Source: AP-15 sp963787425 (lineage in GTDB: Bacteria; Pseudomonadota; Alphaproteobacteria; ATCC43930; CGMCC-115725). Taken from it: 64,000 nt of DNA. The stretch spans positions 496,001-560,000 of the forward strand of contig CAWBCV010000004.1 in the NCBI GenBank assembly GCA_963787425.1, given 5' to 3'. Numbering within the stretch: position 1 is the stretch's first letter; the number at the start of each line of letters is the position of its first letter. The notes under the pieces were generated by a model. The model had not been told where the DNA came from and ran no database searches. It saw nothing but the letters and a program-made list of their open reading frames with translations. The position numbers were made by a program, and so were the translations under genes. Positions 1-8,826 of the stretch are shown here, one piece after another.

Positions 1-253
1 ACAGCAAAATCGGGAGATATCCGCTCCACAAGAACGGCATGAGCGCGAGGCCGTGTTCGTGAGAGCCCCTGATGGCGCGCCACATGAACAATACCGGGAT
101 CGCAAAGACCAGCGGTTCGACGACGATCCAGGCAAATCCGAGGTTCTGCCGACCGAACCGGGTATAGATTTCGCGAATGGTGAGCGCGCCGATCACGCGG
201 CATTGTACGGCGAACCCTCGCCGGAACAGCGTCGCGCCTCCAGTGCCGCTCAC
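1..253 (-). CDS. kpsM: Capsular polysaccharide ABC transporter permease KpsM (partial)
   Basis: KpsM is the inner-membrane permease of the ABC-2 transporter that moves lipid-linked capsule out of the cytoplasm. Only the first 84 codons are in the window; the rest lies beyond base 1. The reverse strand reads from a GTG at 253 into a cytoplasmic amphipathic stretch (VIGALTIREIYTRFGRQNLG) and a first hydrophobic segment (FAWIVVEPLVFAIPVLFMW), the usual start of KpsM/BexB/CtrC proteins. It follows kpsE by 13 bases on the same strand, the usual neighbour. The family is recognised from sequence; the exact start is inferred. Confidence 0.85.
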   Translation of the reverse strand, partial: MSGTGGATLFRRGFAVQCRVIGALTIREIYTRFGRQNLGFAWIVVEPLVFAIPVLFMWRAIRGSHEHGLALMPFLWSGYLPILL

Positions 254-266
254 CGTGCCGCAAGCC

Positions 267-1460
267 TCAAGCTGCCGCGTGCTCGCGGGCACTCGCTACC
301 AGCAGCCAGGCGATGCCGTAGACGACCAGGCAGCTCACCACAACCACCGCGAACGAAACCGCGCGCTTCGGATAGAGCGGGTAATCGGCGAGGTTCGGCT
401 GCGAGATCTTTTCGAGATAAAGCTGCTGCCGCTGCGCTTCGATGCGCGCCGCTTCGAGTGAGGTGAAAGCCGAAGCCAGCGCCTTTTCGGCAAGTTCGCG
501 ATCGAGGGTCAGGCGCTCGTACTCGGTCAGGGTCGAAACCACGGAATCTGTCTGGCCGCTCAGTTTCGCACGTTCCTCGGCGATCAGTTTGTCCAGAGAG
601 TCGATCCGGGTCTTGACCAGCGGAATCTGAGGGCTGTTGGGCGAATTCTTCAGAAGCTCACCCAATTGCGCTCGAGCGTTCGCCTGCGCCCCATTCATCT
701 GCGCGATCAATTCCAACACCCCTGAGGATGCCGTTTTCGGGTCGAGCATTTTCTGTTTTACGCGGTAAGCGGTGAGTTCACCTTGAATCTGTGCGATCCG
801 CTGCTCGGCGCGATCGACTTCGCGGCTCGCCATATCCAGCGCGTCTCTGCGCGCCCGGTCGTTGAGCTCGTTGACCAGCTGCTCGCTATAAGTGAGCAAT
901 GCGCTGGCGATCGTATGCGAGTCTTCCGGCCGGTACGCTTTCACGCTGAGCGTGGTCACCCCGGTCGTCGTGTCGGTTTCGACCGACACGAAATGCTCAT
1001 AGGACCGGTACAGCGCTTCGAAATCATGGCGCCAAAACATTATGCCTGGGAACCGCGTGACGAGATCGCCCTCCGGTCGGCTAAAAATCGTACGGAGGTC
1101 ATTGTGCTTCTCAAGCTTGCGGACCGCATCGCGCGTCATGATGAAGTCCTGGACAGCGGCGGTGTCGTCGGTTGCGCGGCTCAGGCCCGAAGACTGCAGC
1201 AGCGCACCGATCGGGTTAGTCTGCACCCCTTTTGGGCTACTGACGACGAACCGCGCCTCCGATAGATAGAGGTCCGAAGCGATCCCAAAATAATAAACTC
1301 CGGCGACAAGGGTCGGCAGGCCGACAACCGCCCAGAACCATATGTTGATAGACCGGAAAAGGCGCCCGGGGCGCCAACCGGCACGGGGGCGGACCCCGAT
1401 ATCGACCGCGGCGGTTCGGCCGAGCGACAGCACGCGTTCGAACTGCGAGGCTTCTGCCAT
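267..1460 (-). CDS. kpsE: Capsule polysaccharide export inner-membrane protein, KpsE/BexC/CtrB type
   Basis: This is a polysaccharide co-polymerase/export protein that bridges the ABC exporter and the outer-membrane channel across the periplasm. It has one transmembrane segment near residues 38-60 (INIWFWAVVGLPTLVAGVYY), a long periplasmic region rich in coiled coil (roughly residues 190-330, with DRAEQRIAQIQGEL), and a C-terminal membrane segment (SFAVVVVSCLVVYGIAWLLV). That layout is the PCP-3/KpsE signature. The ATG at 1460 gives 397 residues, normal for the family; the frame stays open to 1541, but the extra residues look unlike an N-terminus. kpsM follows immediately, so the two are probably one transcript. 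Confidence 0.9.
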   Translation of the reverse strand: MAEASQFERVLSLGRTAAVDIGVRPRAGWRPGRLFRSINIWFWAVVGLPTLVAGVYYFGIASDLYLSEARFVVSSPKGVQTNPIGALLQSSGLSRATDDTAAVQDFIMTRDAVRKLEKHNDLRTIFSRPEGDLVTRFPGIMFWRHDFEALYRSYEHFVSVETDTTTGVTTLSVKAYRPEDSHTIASALLTYSEQLVNELNDRARRDALDMASREVDRAEQRIAQIQGELTAYRVKQKMLDPKTASSGVLELIAQMNGAQANARAQLGELLKNSPNSPQIPLVKTRIDSLDKLIAEERAKLSGQTDSVVSTLTEYERLTLDRELAEKALASAFTSLEAARIEAQRQQLYLEKISQPNLADYPLYPKRAVSFAVVVVSCLVVYGIAWLLVASAREHAAA

Positions 1461-1563
1461 CTGTAAAGATCCGTAAACCCTACGAGCTGAGCGGCCACTT
1501 CCTTTAACCCAACACGCGCCTCTGGCCAAGCGGTTACGCACGGCATTATGCCATTACCCGAGC

Positions 1564-2988
1564 TCAGCACAGCGAGTTGTAGAGCGCCGCCACCCGTTCA
1601 CGGTATCGTTCGACGGAGAATTTCTCCGCCTGTAATATGCCGCGGCGCGCGAGCTCGGTACGCAGATCGGCGTCGTTCGCGATCGTCCAGATGCCCCGCG
1701 CGATGTCATCGACATCATAGGGGTCGACGAGCAGGGCCGCCTCGCCAGCGACCTCGGGAAGCGACGATTCCCGCGACGTGACAACCGGCGTGCCGAGCGC
1801 CATCGCTTCGAGGACCGGCAGGCCGAAGCCTTCGTATAGCGACGGAAACACGACGGCGCGGGCGCCGCGGATCAGGCTCACTAAAGTCGAGAGACTGACA
1901 TAACGGAAGCGGCGCACGGTCCGCCGCAGCGGCGCAAATTCCAGCCCCTTCGGTCGCGGCTCATTGTCGCGCAGCTCGTCGAGCAATCTGGTTTCAGACT
2001 GGTTGTACCAGCCTTCGGCCGCGACGAGCACGAGCGGGACGTCGACACCCGAGGCTAGATAGGCCTCGATCAGTCGGCCGACATTCTTTTTTGGCTCGAG
2101 GGCGCCGAAGAAAAGGAGGTACTGGTCGACTTCGAGGCCAAAGGAGCCCGCCAGCTGCTCGGCGATCGCGGCCTCCGAGCGTTCGAGATATGACTTGGGG
2201 AAATGCACCGCCTGGTAGGTGTTGGTGATACGTTTTTCGTCGACGCGAAGAAGTTCAATGATGTCGCGCTTCGAATTCTCCGATACCGTCACGATGTGGT
2301 CGGCCTCAGCGGCGATCTTCTTGAGCAATCGAAACATCTGCCGCTTGTTGTCCAGCGTCGCAAACGGCAGCCGCAGGGGCACGAGATCGTGAATCGTGTA
2401 GATATTGAAGGCAGACTTCGAGCGTAACGGTATCTGGTAAGTGCAGTGGAATATATCCGGCTTGGGGTCAAAGACCAGGTCGGCGAACTCCTTCGACCAT
2501 GCAAAATGGATTCGGGCGTTCTCAAATAATCTGCGGGACACAAAGACATGATCGTGCTCGGGTAGGGTCGACGCGAATTGGCGAGTGACGACCGCACCGC
2601 TGAAGCCGACCGGCGTCGGCTTGACCGTCAGCCGGTACCGCACCTGATCGGTAATGTAATGGAGAAGCTCCGCTGCCGCCGAGGTCTTGATCGCCCGCTT
2701 TTCATCGAAAAACGTGACCTCGCGCAGCAGCGAATTGCGCGGCGGCGCTTGCGGGACGCCGTAGACAACCCCGACCTCGTGGCCGAGCTCGCGGACGACC
2801 TGGGCAAGCATACGCGTATAGGTGGCTATTCCCGTCCCCTCGGCCAGCGAGAGATTCAGGCCGTCATAGATGATGCGTCGGGACACTCCCGAGCCGGGGG
2901 CGCGGGTGCTGCCGTGGTCTGGCACCGAAATTCTGGCCCGACAAGTGCCGACGCGCGCCGCCACAGGCTCGGACGGGGCGAGCTCCAT
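1564..2988 (-). CDS. Glycosyltransferase family 4 protein (capsule locus)
   Basis: Probable retaining GT-B glycosyltransferase that builds the capsule repeat. The N-terminal half contains YDGLNLSLAEGTGIATYTRML, typical of mannosyltransferase-like GT4 enzymes. The C-terminal half carries YLLFFGALEPKKNVGRLIEA and the donor-binding motif FPSLYEGFGLPVLEAMALGT. An ATG at 2988 is used; a TTG at 3003 behind a GGGGAAGGA sequence, or a TTG at 3036, are alternatives. It lies head-to-tail upstream of kpsE and divergent from kpsC. A damaged close paralogue follows at 3169-3984, so this copy is probably the functional one. The sugar specificity cannot be read. Confidence 0.85.
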   Translation of the reverse strand: MELAPSEPVAARVGTCRARISVPDHGSTRAPGSGVSRRIIYDGLNLSLAEGTGIATYTRMLAQVVRELGHEVGVVYGVPQAPPRNSLLREVTFFDEKRAIKTSAAAELLHYITDQVRYRLTVKPTPVGFSGAVVTRQFASTLPEHDHVFVSRRLFENARIHFAWSKEFADLVFDPKPDIFHCTYQIPLRSKSAFNIYTIHDLVPLRLPFATLDNKRQMFRLLKKIAAEADHIVTVSENSKRDIIELLRVDEKRITNTYQAVHFPKSYLERSEAAIAEQLAGSFGLEVDQYLLFFGALEPKKNVGRLIEAYLASGVDVPLVLVAAEGWYNQSETRLLDELRDNEPRPKGLEFAPLRRTVRRFRYVSLSTLVSLIRGARAVVFPSLYEGFGLPVLEAMALGTPVVTSRESSLPEVAGEAALLVDPYDVDDIARGIWTIANDADLRTELARRGILQAEKFSVERYRERVAALYNSLC

Positions 2989-3054
2989 CGGTTTCGCTCG
3001 CAACTGGATTCCTTCCCCTATTTCACCGCAGTGCAATTTGCGTGAACACCACGC

Positions 3055-3150
3055 GCGCGATTGTCAACGGTCAAGATTGTCTGACGTCGCGGCAAATTCT
3101 TTGTACCCGGGGTACCGCCGGGATGGCGATGCGGCAATGTGAACCCGCCG
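3055..3150 (+). repeat. Duplicate of the kpsC upstream/5' region
   Basis: This stretch resembles bases about 4138-4220 in front of kpsC. Both share GATTGTCAA near the left end, a GGCAA block, and the identical 15-mer GATGCGGCAATGTGA at the right end. In this copy the ATGCGGCAATGT reading frame (at 3125) stops after nine codons; in the other copy it runs on into kpsC. Together with the adjacent duplicated glycosyltransferase it looks like the left remnant of a tandem duplication. It could be regulatory or an old coding start; the similarity was judged by eye. Confidence 0.5.
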
Positions 3151-3168
3151 TCGGATGACCCTCGCGTC

Positions 3169-3984
3169 TTATGCCGGAACCGCGATCTGTCCCCCGGCAC
3201 CCCACCGTTCCGGCTCCCTCCTGCTGGTTGGCGACTGCCGCCGGCCGCTCGATCCATTCGCGAGGTAAATCCACCGTCTGATAGGTGTTCGAGACGCGTC
3301 GCTCCCCCACCCTGGGGAGCTCGATGATGTCACGCTTGGAGTTTTCGGAACCGTGACGATATGGTCCGCTTCGTTGGCGGTCTTTTTGACCAGGCTAACC
3401 AGCTGCCGCTCGTTGTCTTCAGTCGTGAATGGCAGCCGGAGCGGGACGAGATCGCGGATCGTGTAAACGTTGCGCGCCGACTTCGCCCGGAGCGGCAGCG
3501 GGTAGGTGCGATGCAGGATATCTCCGGCTGCAGTTCGAGGCGAGATTGACGAACACCTCAGTACGAGAAAAATAGGTTTTCGCATTCGCAAATAGTTGCG
3601 AGCGACGAAGATACGATCGTGGGCGGCGAGCGCGCGCTTGAACTGTCGAACGACGACTGCACCGCTCAATTCGACGGGCAAGGGCTTGACGGGCAGGTGG
3701 TACCGCGTTTGGTCGGTGGCATGGTTGAGAGCCCGTCGCAACCTCGGCTTACGCTTTCCGGACATGCCCGGCCGCTTCTCGTCGAAGAACGCGATTTCGC
3801 GCAGCAACGGATCTTTGGCGGGTGTAAACGAGGTACTATAGAGGACGCCAACCTCATGGCCGAGATCGTGGGCGGCACGCGTCAGCATGCGCGTGTGTGT
3901 CGTCATATCCGTTCCTTTCGCCGGCGAGAGGTTCGGAAATGATGCGCGGGGTGCCCCGGCCGAAGCGAATGGTATCGCCGTCAT
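3169..3984 (-). pseudogene. Decayed duplicate of the neighbouring GT4 glycosyltransferase
   Basis: The protein matches the glycosyltransferase at 1564-2988 along its first half: both have LREIAFFDEKRP/LREVTFFDEKRA, YTIRDLVPLRLPFTTEDN/YTIHDLVPLRLPFATLDN and EADHIVTV. After EADHIVTV (near 3350) the frame changes; the matching continuation (RVSNTYQTVDLPREWIERP) is found one frame over, around 3210-3310. A second local slip is visible near 3540-3590, where the sequence loses similarity for about 25 residues. The donor-binding C-terminal half is absent. This is a truncated, multiply frameshifted paralogue left by a local duplication, not a separate gene. Confidence 0.8.
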
Positions 3985-4190
3985 GTCAAGTCGGACTTTT
4001 TTGTGCGCCGGCGCGATCGCCCGCCGCGGGCTATTTGTTCCGCCGATAGGGCCCCTTATTCTGCGGGTCGACGTTCCGGGCGTTCGCCGGTAGGTGTCGG
4101 ATATTGCGCCGCAGCGTGATTTTCGTGGACAGAGCCGGGCCGATTGTCAAGAGTTACGGAAATCACGGCAAGAACGTTTATACCGACGCG

Positions 4191-6359
4191 ATGATCGGGG
4201 TGGGGATGCGGCAATGTGATCTCGTCTCCGCGACGGTGCCCGCTTCGCGCGATGGCGGCCCGAGACTCTCTCCGGCGCCTGCCTGTTCTGGACTGCTCGC
4301 AGCCGGGATTGCGGCGGGGGAGACCGGGGCGCTGGCAGCGCTGTTTCCGGAATTTAGGATCGCGCAGCGCCTCCCGGATCTTGCCGTCACCGGGGTGTCG
4401 GGTGTCGTGAGTTGGTCCGATCTACGTCACCAGGGCCGAGCCAGAAGGCGGGCTACAACACTGGGGCTTCCCTTTCTGCTCTTCGGCCCAGGCCTGCTGC
4501 GCGCTCCTCCGAGATGGGGAGCCACAACCCCGATCCTGAGCGTGACAGCGCAGGTAATGGCTGGACCTCAATCACCGATCGATATCCTCGACCCCGATCG
4601 GCTCCTTGCGAGCAGTGGTTGGGAGAGCCCAGGGCTTCTTGCCAGGGCGGCCAGCTTGCGGCGCGAAATCGTATCACGCCGACTCGGCGGTCCGTGGTGG
4701 AATTCCGGAGCCGATCCCGGACTGCCGCGCAGCGGCCGCTATGCATTGATCCTGGGCGACAGCAACTGGCACGGTGCAAGTGGATCGACTTCCCCAAAGC
4801 TGCTCAACGCCATGCTCGCGGCGGCCAGGGCCGAAAACGCCTCGGAGCCAACCCTGCTTGTGGCGTCGGACCGTGCGCGCCATCGCCGATTGATGGCCGG
4901 CCTGCTGAGAGACACCGCCGCGCGGGGGTGCACCGTCCTGACCGGAAGGGTGGATATTTGGGAAGCGGTCGCTCGAGCCGAAACGGTCTACACGACCGGC
5001 GGCGAGACCGGCTTTCTTGCGCTGCTGGCCGGAGCCAAAATCCGCTGCTTTTCCGATTCGTTCTATTCGGGCTGGGGCATTACGACGGACCAGCCCGGTG
5101 TATCGCGAAAAACGCTCCGCCGGACCGTTGACGAAATATTTGCGGGCGCTTGCCTCCTCGCGACCCGCTATCTCGATCCGTACCGGCGAGAAGCCGCCTC
5201 TTTTGAGGACGTTCTTGAGATCCTCGCAGAGTGGCAGAAAATCGAGACCGTCAACCGGAACATCAGGGTTTGCCTCGGAATGTCGTTCTGGAAGCGTCGG
5301 CAGGTCCGAGATTTTCTGCGCTCGAGTGCTGGCACGCCGGCCTTTCGGCGTACCAAGAATGCTGCCATTGCGGCGGCCCGGCGCAGGCCGGGAAGCAGCA
5401 TCGCCGTTTGGGTCTCGCGCGCGCCGGCCGGGCTCGCACAAGCGGCCGAAGAGAGCAGTATACCGCTTCTCCGAGTCGAGGATGGGTTTGTCCGCTCGGT
5501 CGGGCTAGGTTCCGATTTCATACCGGCAGCCTCGCTGGTGCTCGACAGCCGCGGCATACATTTCGATCCGAGCGTGCGCAGCGATCTGGAGCGGCTCCTC
5601 GCCGAAACCGAATTTGACGCCGCACTGATCGAGCGCGCCCGCGATCTGATCGCTCGGCTCGTCGCTCGCGGCATCACCAAATATAATGTCGGCGACTCGG
5701 CGCTCCCGATCGAATGGCCCGCCGGTAAACGGCGCATCCTGGTGCCGGGACAAGTGGAGGACGATCTCTCGGTCCGCCTCGGCGGAGGAGGGATTGCACG
5801 CAACCTCGATCTACTCGCCCGCGTGCGCACCGCCAACCCCGAGGCCTTCATTCTCTACAAGCCGCACCCCGACGTCGAAGCCGGCCACCGCCAGGGAAAG
5901 CTTGCCGACGGGATTGCCACCACCTTCGCCGACACCGTCATCCGCGATATCTCGACGGCTGTAGTTTTGGCCGAAATCGACGAACTGCACACCCTGACCT
6001 CGCTCGCTGGCTTCGAGGCCTTGCTGCGCGGGCGGCGAGTCGTCGTTTACGGCCGGCCCTTTTACGCCGGTTGGGGGCTCACCGTCGACCTCGCCGGTAT
6101 TGACAGGGGGCGGCGGCTAACCCTCGAGGAACTGGTCGCCGGCGCGCTGATCCTCTATCCGCGTTATCTCGATCCGGTCACTCGCCTGCCTTGCAGGCCG
6201 GAGCTGGTGATCGAACGTTTGGCCAATCCAGAGCTTTGGCGACCGGGTCTCCTCGTCGCCACGCGTCGTCTGCAGGGTTTATTGGTGCGGCGCTGGAGCG
6301 ACACCTTGGTCAGGTCTGCCCGGCTTTTTGGGAAATCCGCTCCGTCATCCTCATCATGA
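4191..6359 (+). CDS. kpsC: Capsule polysaccharide Kdo transferase KpsC
   Basis: KpsC adds the beta-linked Kdo linker to lysophosphatidylglycerol, the lipid anchor of group-2 capsules; it is cytoplasmic and membrane associated. The protein has the expected internal duplication: each half ends in a copy of the same motif, FYSGWGITTD (around 5060) and FYAGWGLTVD (around 6060). The second half has the characteristic LRVEDGFVRSVGLGSDF and FILYKPHPDVE blocks. The frame is open from a TTG at 4104 (751 codons); ATGs at 4191 and 4206 are alternative starts, and the sequence up to 4220 is duplicated near 3055-3140. Family length is about 670-720 residues, which favours the later starts. Confidence 0.88.
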   Translation: MIGVGMRQCDLVSATVPASRDGGPRLSPAPACSGLLAAGIAAGETGALAALFPEFRIAQRLPDLAVTGVSGVVSWSDLRHQGRARRRATTLGLPFLLFGPGLLRAPPRWGATTPILSVTAQVMAGPQSPIDILDPDRLLASSGWESPGLLARAASLRREIVSRRLGGPWWNSGADPGLPRSGRYALILGDSNWHGASGSTSPKLLNAMLAAARAENASEPTLLVASDRARHRRLMAGLLRDTAARGCTVLTGRVDIWEAVARAETVYTTGGETGFLALLAGAKIRCFSDSFYSGWGITTDQPGVSRKTLRRTVDEIFAGACLLATRYLDPYRREAASFEDVLEILAEWQKIETVNRNIRVCLGMSFWKRRQVRDFLRSSAGTPAFRRTKNAAIAAARRRPGSSIAVWVSRAPAGLAQAAEESSIPLLRVEDGFVRSVGLGSDFIPAASLVLDSRGIHFDPSVRSDLERLLAETEFDAALIERARDLIARLVARGITKYNVGDSALPIEWPAGKRRILVPGQVEDDLSVRLGGGGIARNLDLLARVRTANPEAFILYKPHPDVEAGHRQGKLADGIATTFADTVIRDISTAVVLAEIDELHTLTSLAGFEALLRGRRVVVYGRPFYAGWGLTVDLAGIDRGRRLTLEELVAGALILYPRYLDPVTRLPCRPELVIERLANPELWRPGLLVATRRLQGLLVRRWSDTLVRSARLFGKSAPSSSS

Positions 6360-6395
6360 CGGCTTCAGGGCATCGCTAGTTCTAGGAATTCGGGG

Positions 6396-7175
6396 ATGCG
6401 CGCACCATTCAGCGTCGTAACCATTACCGGCGCTTCGAGCGGGCTGGGCGCGTCGCTCGCTAGAGCCTATGCCGCGCCGCATGTCGCGCTCGGACTCCTC
6501 GGCCGCGATCGGCAGCGGCTCGAGGCTACGGCCCGCGCCTGTGAAGCAAGGGGGGCAACGGTGCACATGGCTGTCATCGACGTCACCGACGCCGCCGCCA
6601 TGGCATCATGGCTGCGGGAGTTTGATGGTCGGCACCCGGTCGATCTGTTGATTGCGAATGCCGGAACGTCGGCCGGCCCTGATCCCGACAGCCCGTCCGA
6701 GGGCGCCGAAACTGCGGCACGGCAGGTTGGGGTAAACCTGCTCGGCGCCATCAATACCGTGGAGCCCATCCTGCCGGCGCTGTGCGCGCGTAGACGCGGC
6801 CGCGTCGCCGTGGTCGCCTCGATTGCCGCTTACCGGGGGCTCCCGTACAGTCCCGGGTATTGCGCGAGCAAAGCCGGATTGCGGGCTTACGCCGAGGCGT
6901 TGAGGCCCCGTCTGGAGAGCCACCGCATCGGTGTGACCGTGGTTTGCCCGGGGTTCTTCAACTCGCCTATGACCAATCGATTCGACGGGCCAACGCCGTT
7001 TCTGCTCAGCAGCGACGGCGCGGCTCGGATTGTCAGGCGGGGCATCGATCGGGGGCGCCGGCGCATCGCTTTCCCGCGGGCGCTGGTGCTCGGTCTCCAA
7101 TTCTGCGACATCGCGCCCGCTTTCATCGGGGACGCGATTCTGCGCCGCTACCGGTTTCAAATCCACTCGGCGTGA
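6396..7175 (+). CDS. Short-chain dehydrogenase/reductase in capsule locus
   Basis: Classical SDR of 259 residues. The cofactor-binding motif TGASSGLG is at residues 11-18, NAG at 88-90, and the catalytic Ser142, Tyr155 and Lys159 are present (SIAAYRGLPYSPGYCASK). It starts 36 bases after kpsC and ends 7 bases before the sulfatase-fold gene, so all three are probably co-transcribed. The C-terminal tail is atypical, ending in a hydrophobic, arginine-rich stretch that may touch the membrane. Similar SDRs occur beside kpsC in other alphaproteobacteria. The substrate, perhaps a capsule precursor sugar or lipid, is unknown. Confidence 0.8.
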   Translation: MRAPFSVVTITGASSGLGASLARAYAAPHVALGLLGRDRQRLEATARACEARGATVHMAVIDVTDAAAMASWLREFDGRHPVDLLIANAGTSAGPDPDSPSEGAETAARQVGVNLLGAINTVEPILPALCARRRGRVAVVASIAAYRGLPYSPGYCASKAGLRAYAEALRPRLESHRIGVTVVCPGFFNSPMTNRFDGPTPFLLSSDGAARIVRRGIDRGRRRIAFPRALVLGLQFCDIAPAFIGDAILRRYRFQIHSA

Positions 7176-7182
7176 TCGCGCG

Positions 7183-8751
7183 ATGAGCGAAGCGCTGCAT
7201 ATAATGGTGGGCTGTGCGCTCGCGCTTGGCGCCTGGTTGCTACCTCGGCGCGTCGCCAAGGCTCGTACCGATAACGCACCCGCTATTCTTCTCGATCTTC
7301 TCCCGGTTCTGTTGGCGGGGAGCTTCGTACTGACCGCCACAGGCTGCCCGATTTTCACCGGTGCTTTGTTGATCTCTCTCGGCGCCGGTTTCGCGTTAGC
7401 CGATCGCACAAAGCGCGAGGTGTTGCGCGAGCCGGTCGTGTTTTCCGAAATGTCCGAGCTGCGCCACGTGTTCACCCATCCGCAGCTCTACCTACCTTTC
7501 GCCGGCCCGGCGCTAGTCATCGGGGGCGCTGCTGCAGCAATCGGCCTCTGCGTCGTTCTGCTCACCTTTGAACCGGCGCTTTGGCAGCCCGATCCGTGGT
7601 TGCTTGTGTTCTACGGCGGGCTGATCGTAGCGGGAGTATGGCTGATCTCGCGCGAGCCGACACTCGGAGCCGCAGCCGCGGCACTGCGGGAGCTCAGCGC
7701 CACCGGTGAACCCTTCAGAGACGCCGCGACGTTGGGACCCTTCGCGATGGTGCTGACCTACGGCGTGATCGCAAGGGCCGAGCGCGCCGCGCGGCGGGCC
7801 CGTCACGCGCCGCTACCGGCGTCCTCGCCAGGTCGGGCCCACCGCCAGCCGTCAGTCCCTCTCATTCTTGTCCAATGCGAATCATTCTTCGATGCCCGCC
7901 GGCTATCGCCGCTGATCCCGCAGGGACTGCTATCGGGATTCGACGCCTGTTGCGGAAGGGGCGGGACCTTCGGCCGTCTCCAGGTCCCGGGCTGGGGCGC
8001 CAATACGATGCGAGCCGAATTCGCGGTGCTGACCGGGATTCCGGAGAGCGAACTCGGCTATGACCGCTTCAATCCGTACCACTCTTTTGCGCGCGCGCCG
8101 ATCGCCTCCCTCGTGTGGCACTTGCGCAGCCAAGGCTATCGCACCGTCTGCCTGCACCCGTTCGACCGCAGCTTTTTCCGGCGCGATTTGACGCTACCGG
8201 CACTGGGGTTCGAAACCTTCTTGGGCATTGAGACCCTCGGCGGTTCGCGGCGGCCCCCCTATTACTCAGACCCGGAGCTCGCCGATCATGTGCTCAGGGT
8301 GCTCGATGCCGAAGGGCCGCGCGTCTTCATCTTCGCGATCACGATGGGCAATCATGGCCCTTGGCGCGAAGCTGGGCCGCCGATCAATCCCGAACTGCGG
8401 CGTGATTTCGATGGCATCGGGCTACCGCAGGGTGGCGAGTTGCTGCGCTATCTGGACGGCGTGCGTCAATCGGATGAAATGTTGCAGGTTCTGATGACCG
8501 GGCTGCAACGCCGCCACCGCGAGGGGGTCCTGGCGTTTTACGGAGACCACCTGCCGAGCCTGCCACACGCCTTCCGTCATTTTGGCTTCGAGGAAGTAGG
8601 CAGCGACTATGTCGTGTGGCGGGGCAGCGCAGCCGATGCGCGCCAGCTCGACTTGCCGGCGCATCGGTTGCCGCGGGTCGTCATTGATGCGCTGCGTGCG
8701 ACCGGGGCCATCGAGGCGCAAGGCACGCCGGCTTTGGTCTCGGCCCACTGA
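7183..8751 (+). CDS. LTA synthase-like sulfatase-fold membrane transferase
   Basis: 522-residue protein with several hydrophobic segments in the first ~200 residues followed by an alkaline-phosphatase-superfamily domain. Recognisable elements are ILVQCESFFD (metal ligand Glu near residue 231), GWGANTMRAEF with the probable catalytic Thr near 275, and YGDHLPSLP near 455. These match LtaS/MdoB/OpgB-type phosphoglycerol or phosphoethanolamine transferases working on the periplasmic face. The ATG at 7183 follows the SDR stop by 7 bases; the frame is open further upstream but inside that SDR gene. In this context it may decorate the capsule or a periplasmic glycan; that is inference. Confidence 0.8.
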   Translation: MSEALHIMVGCALALGAWLLPRRVAKARTDNAPAILLDLLPVLLAGSFVLTATGCPIFTGALLISLGAGFALADRTKREVLREPVVFSEMSELRHVFTHPQLYLPFAGPALVIGGAAAAIGLCVVLLTFEPALWQPDPWLLVFYGGLIVAGVWLISREPTLGAAAAALRELSATGEPFRDAATLGPFAMVLTYGVIARAERAARRARHAPLPASSPGRAHRQPSVPLILVQCESFFDARRLSPLIPQGLLSGFDACCGRGGTFGRLQVPGWGANTMRAEFAVLTGIPESELGYDRFNPYHSFARAPIASLVWHLRSQGYRTVCLHPFDRSFFRRDLTLPALGFETFLGIETLGGSRRPPYYSDPELADHVLRVLDAEGPRVFIFAITMGNHGPWREAGPPINPELRRDFDGIGLPQGGELLRYLDGVRQSDEMLQVLMTGLQRRHREGVLAFYGDHLPSLPHAFRHFGFEEVGSDYVVWRGSAADARQLDLPAHRLPRVVIDALRATGAIEAQGTPALVSAH

Positions 8752-8826
8752 TCGCGACGTGGTAGAGGGAAGCGGCAGCTTGGCTAAAACCGGTTTGCTC
8801 GACGAGGACGCAGCAACGAGGACAGC

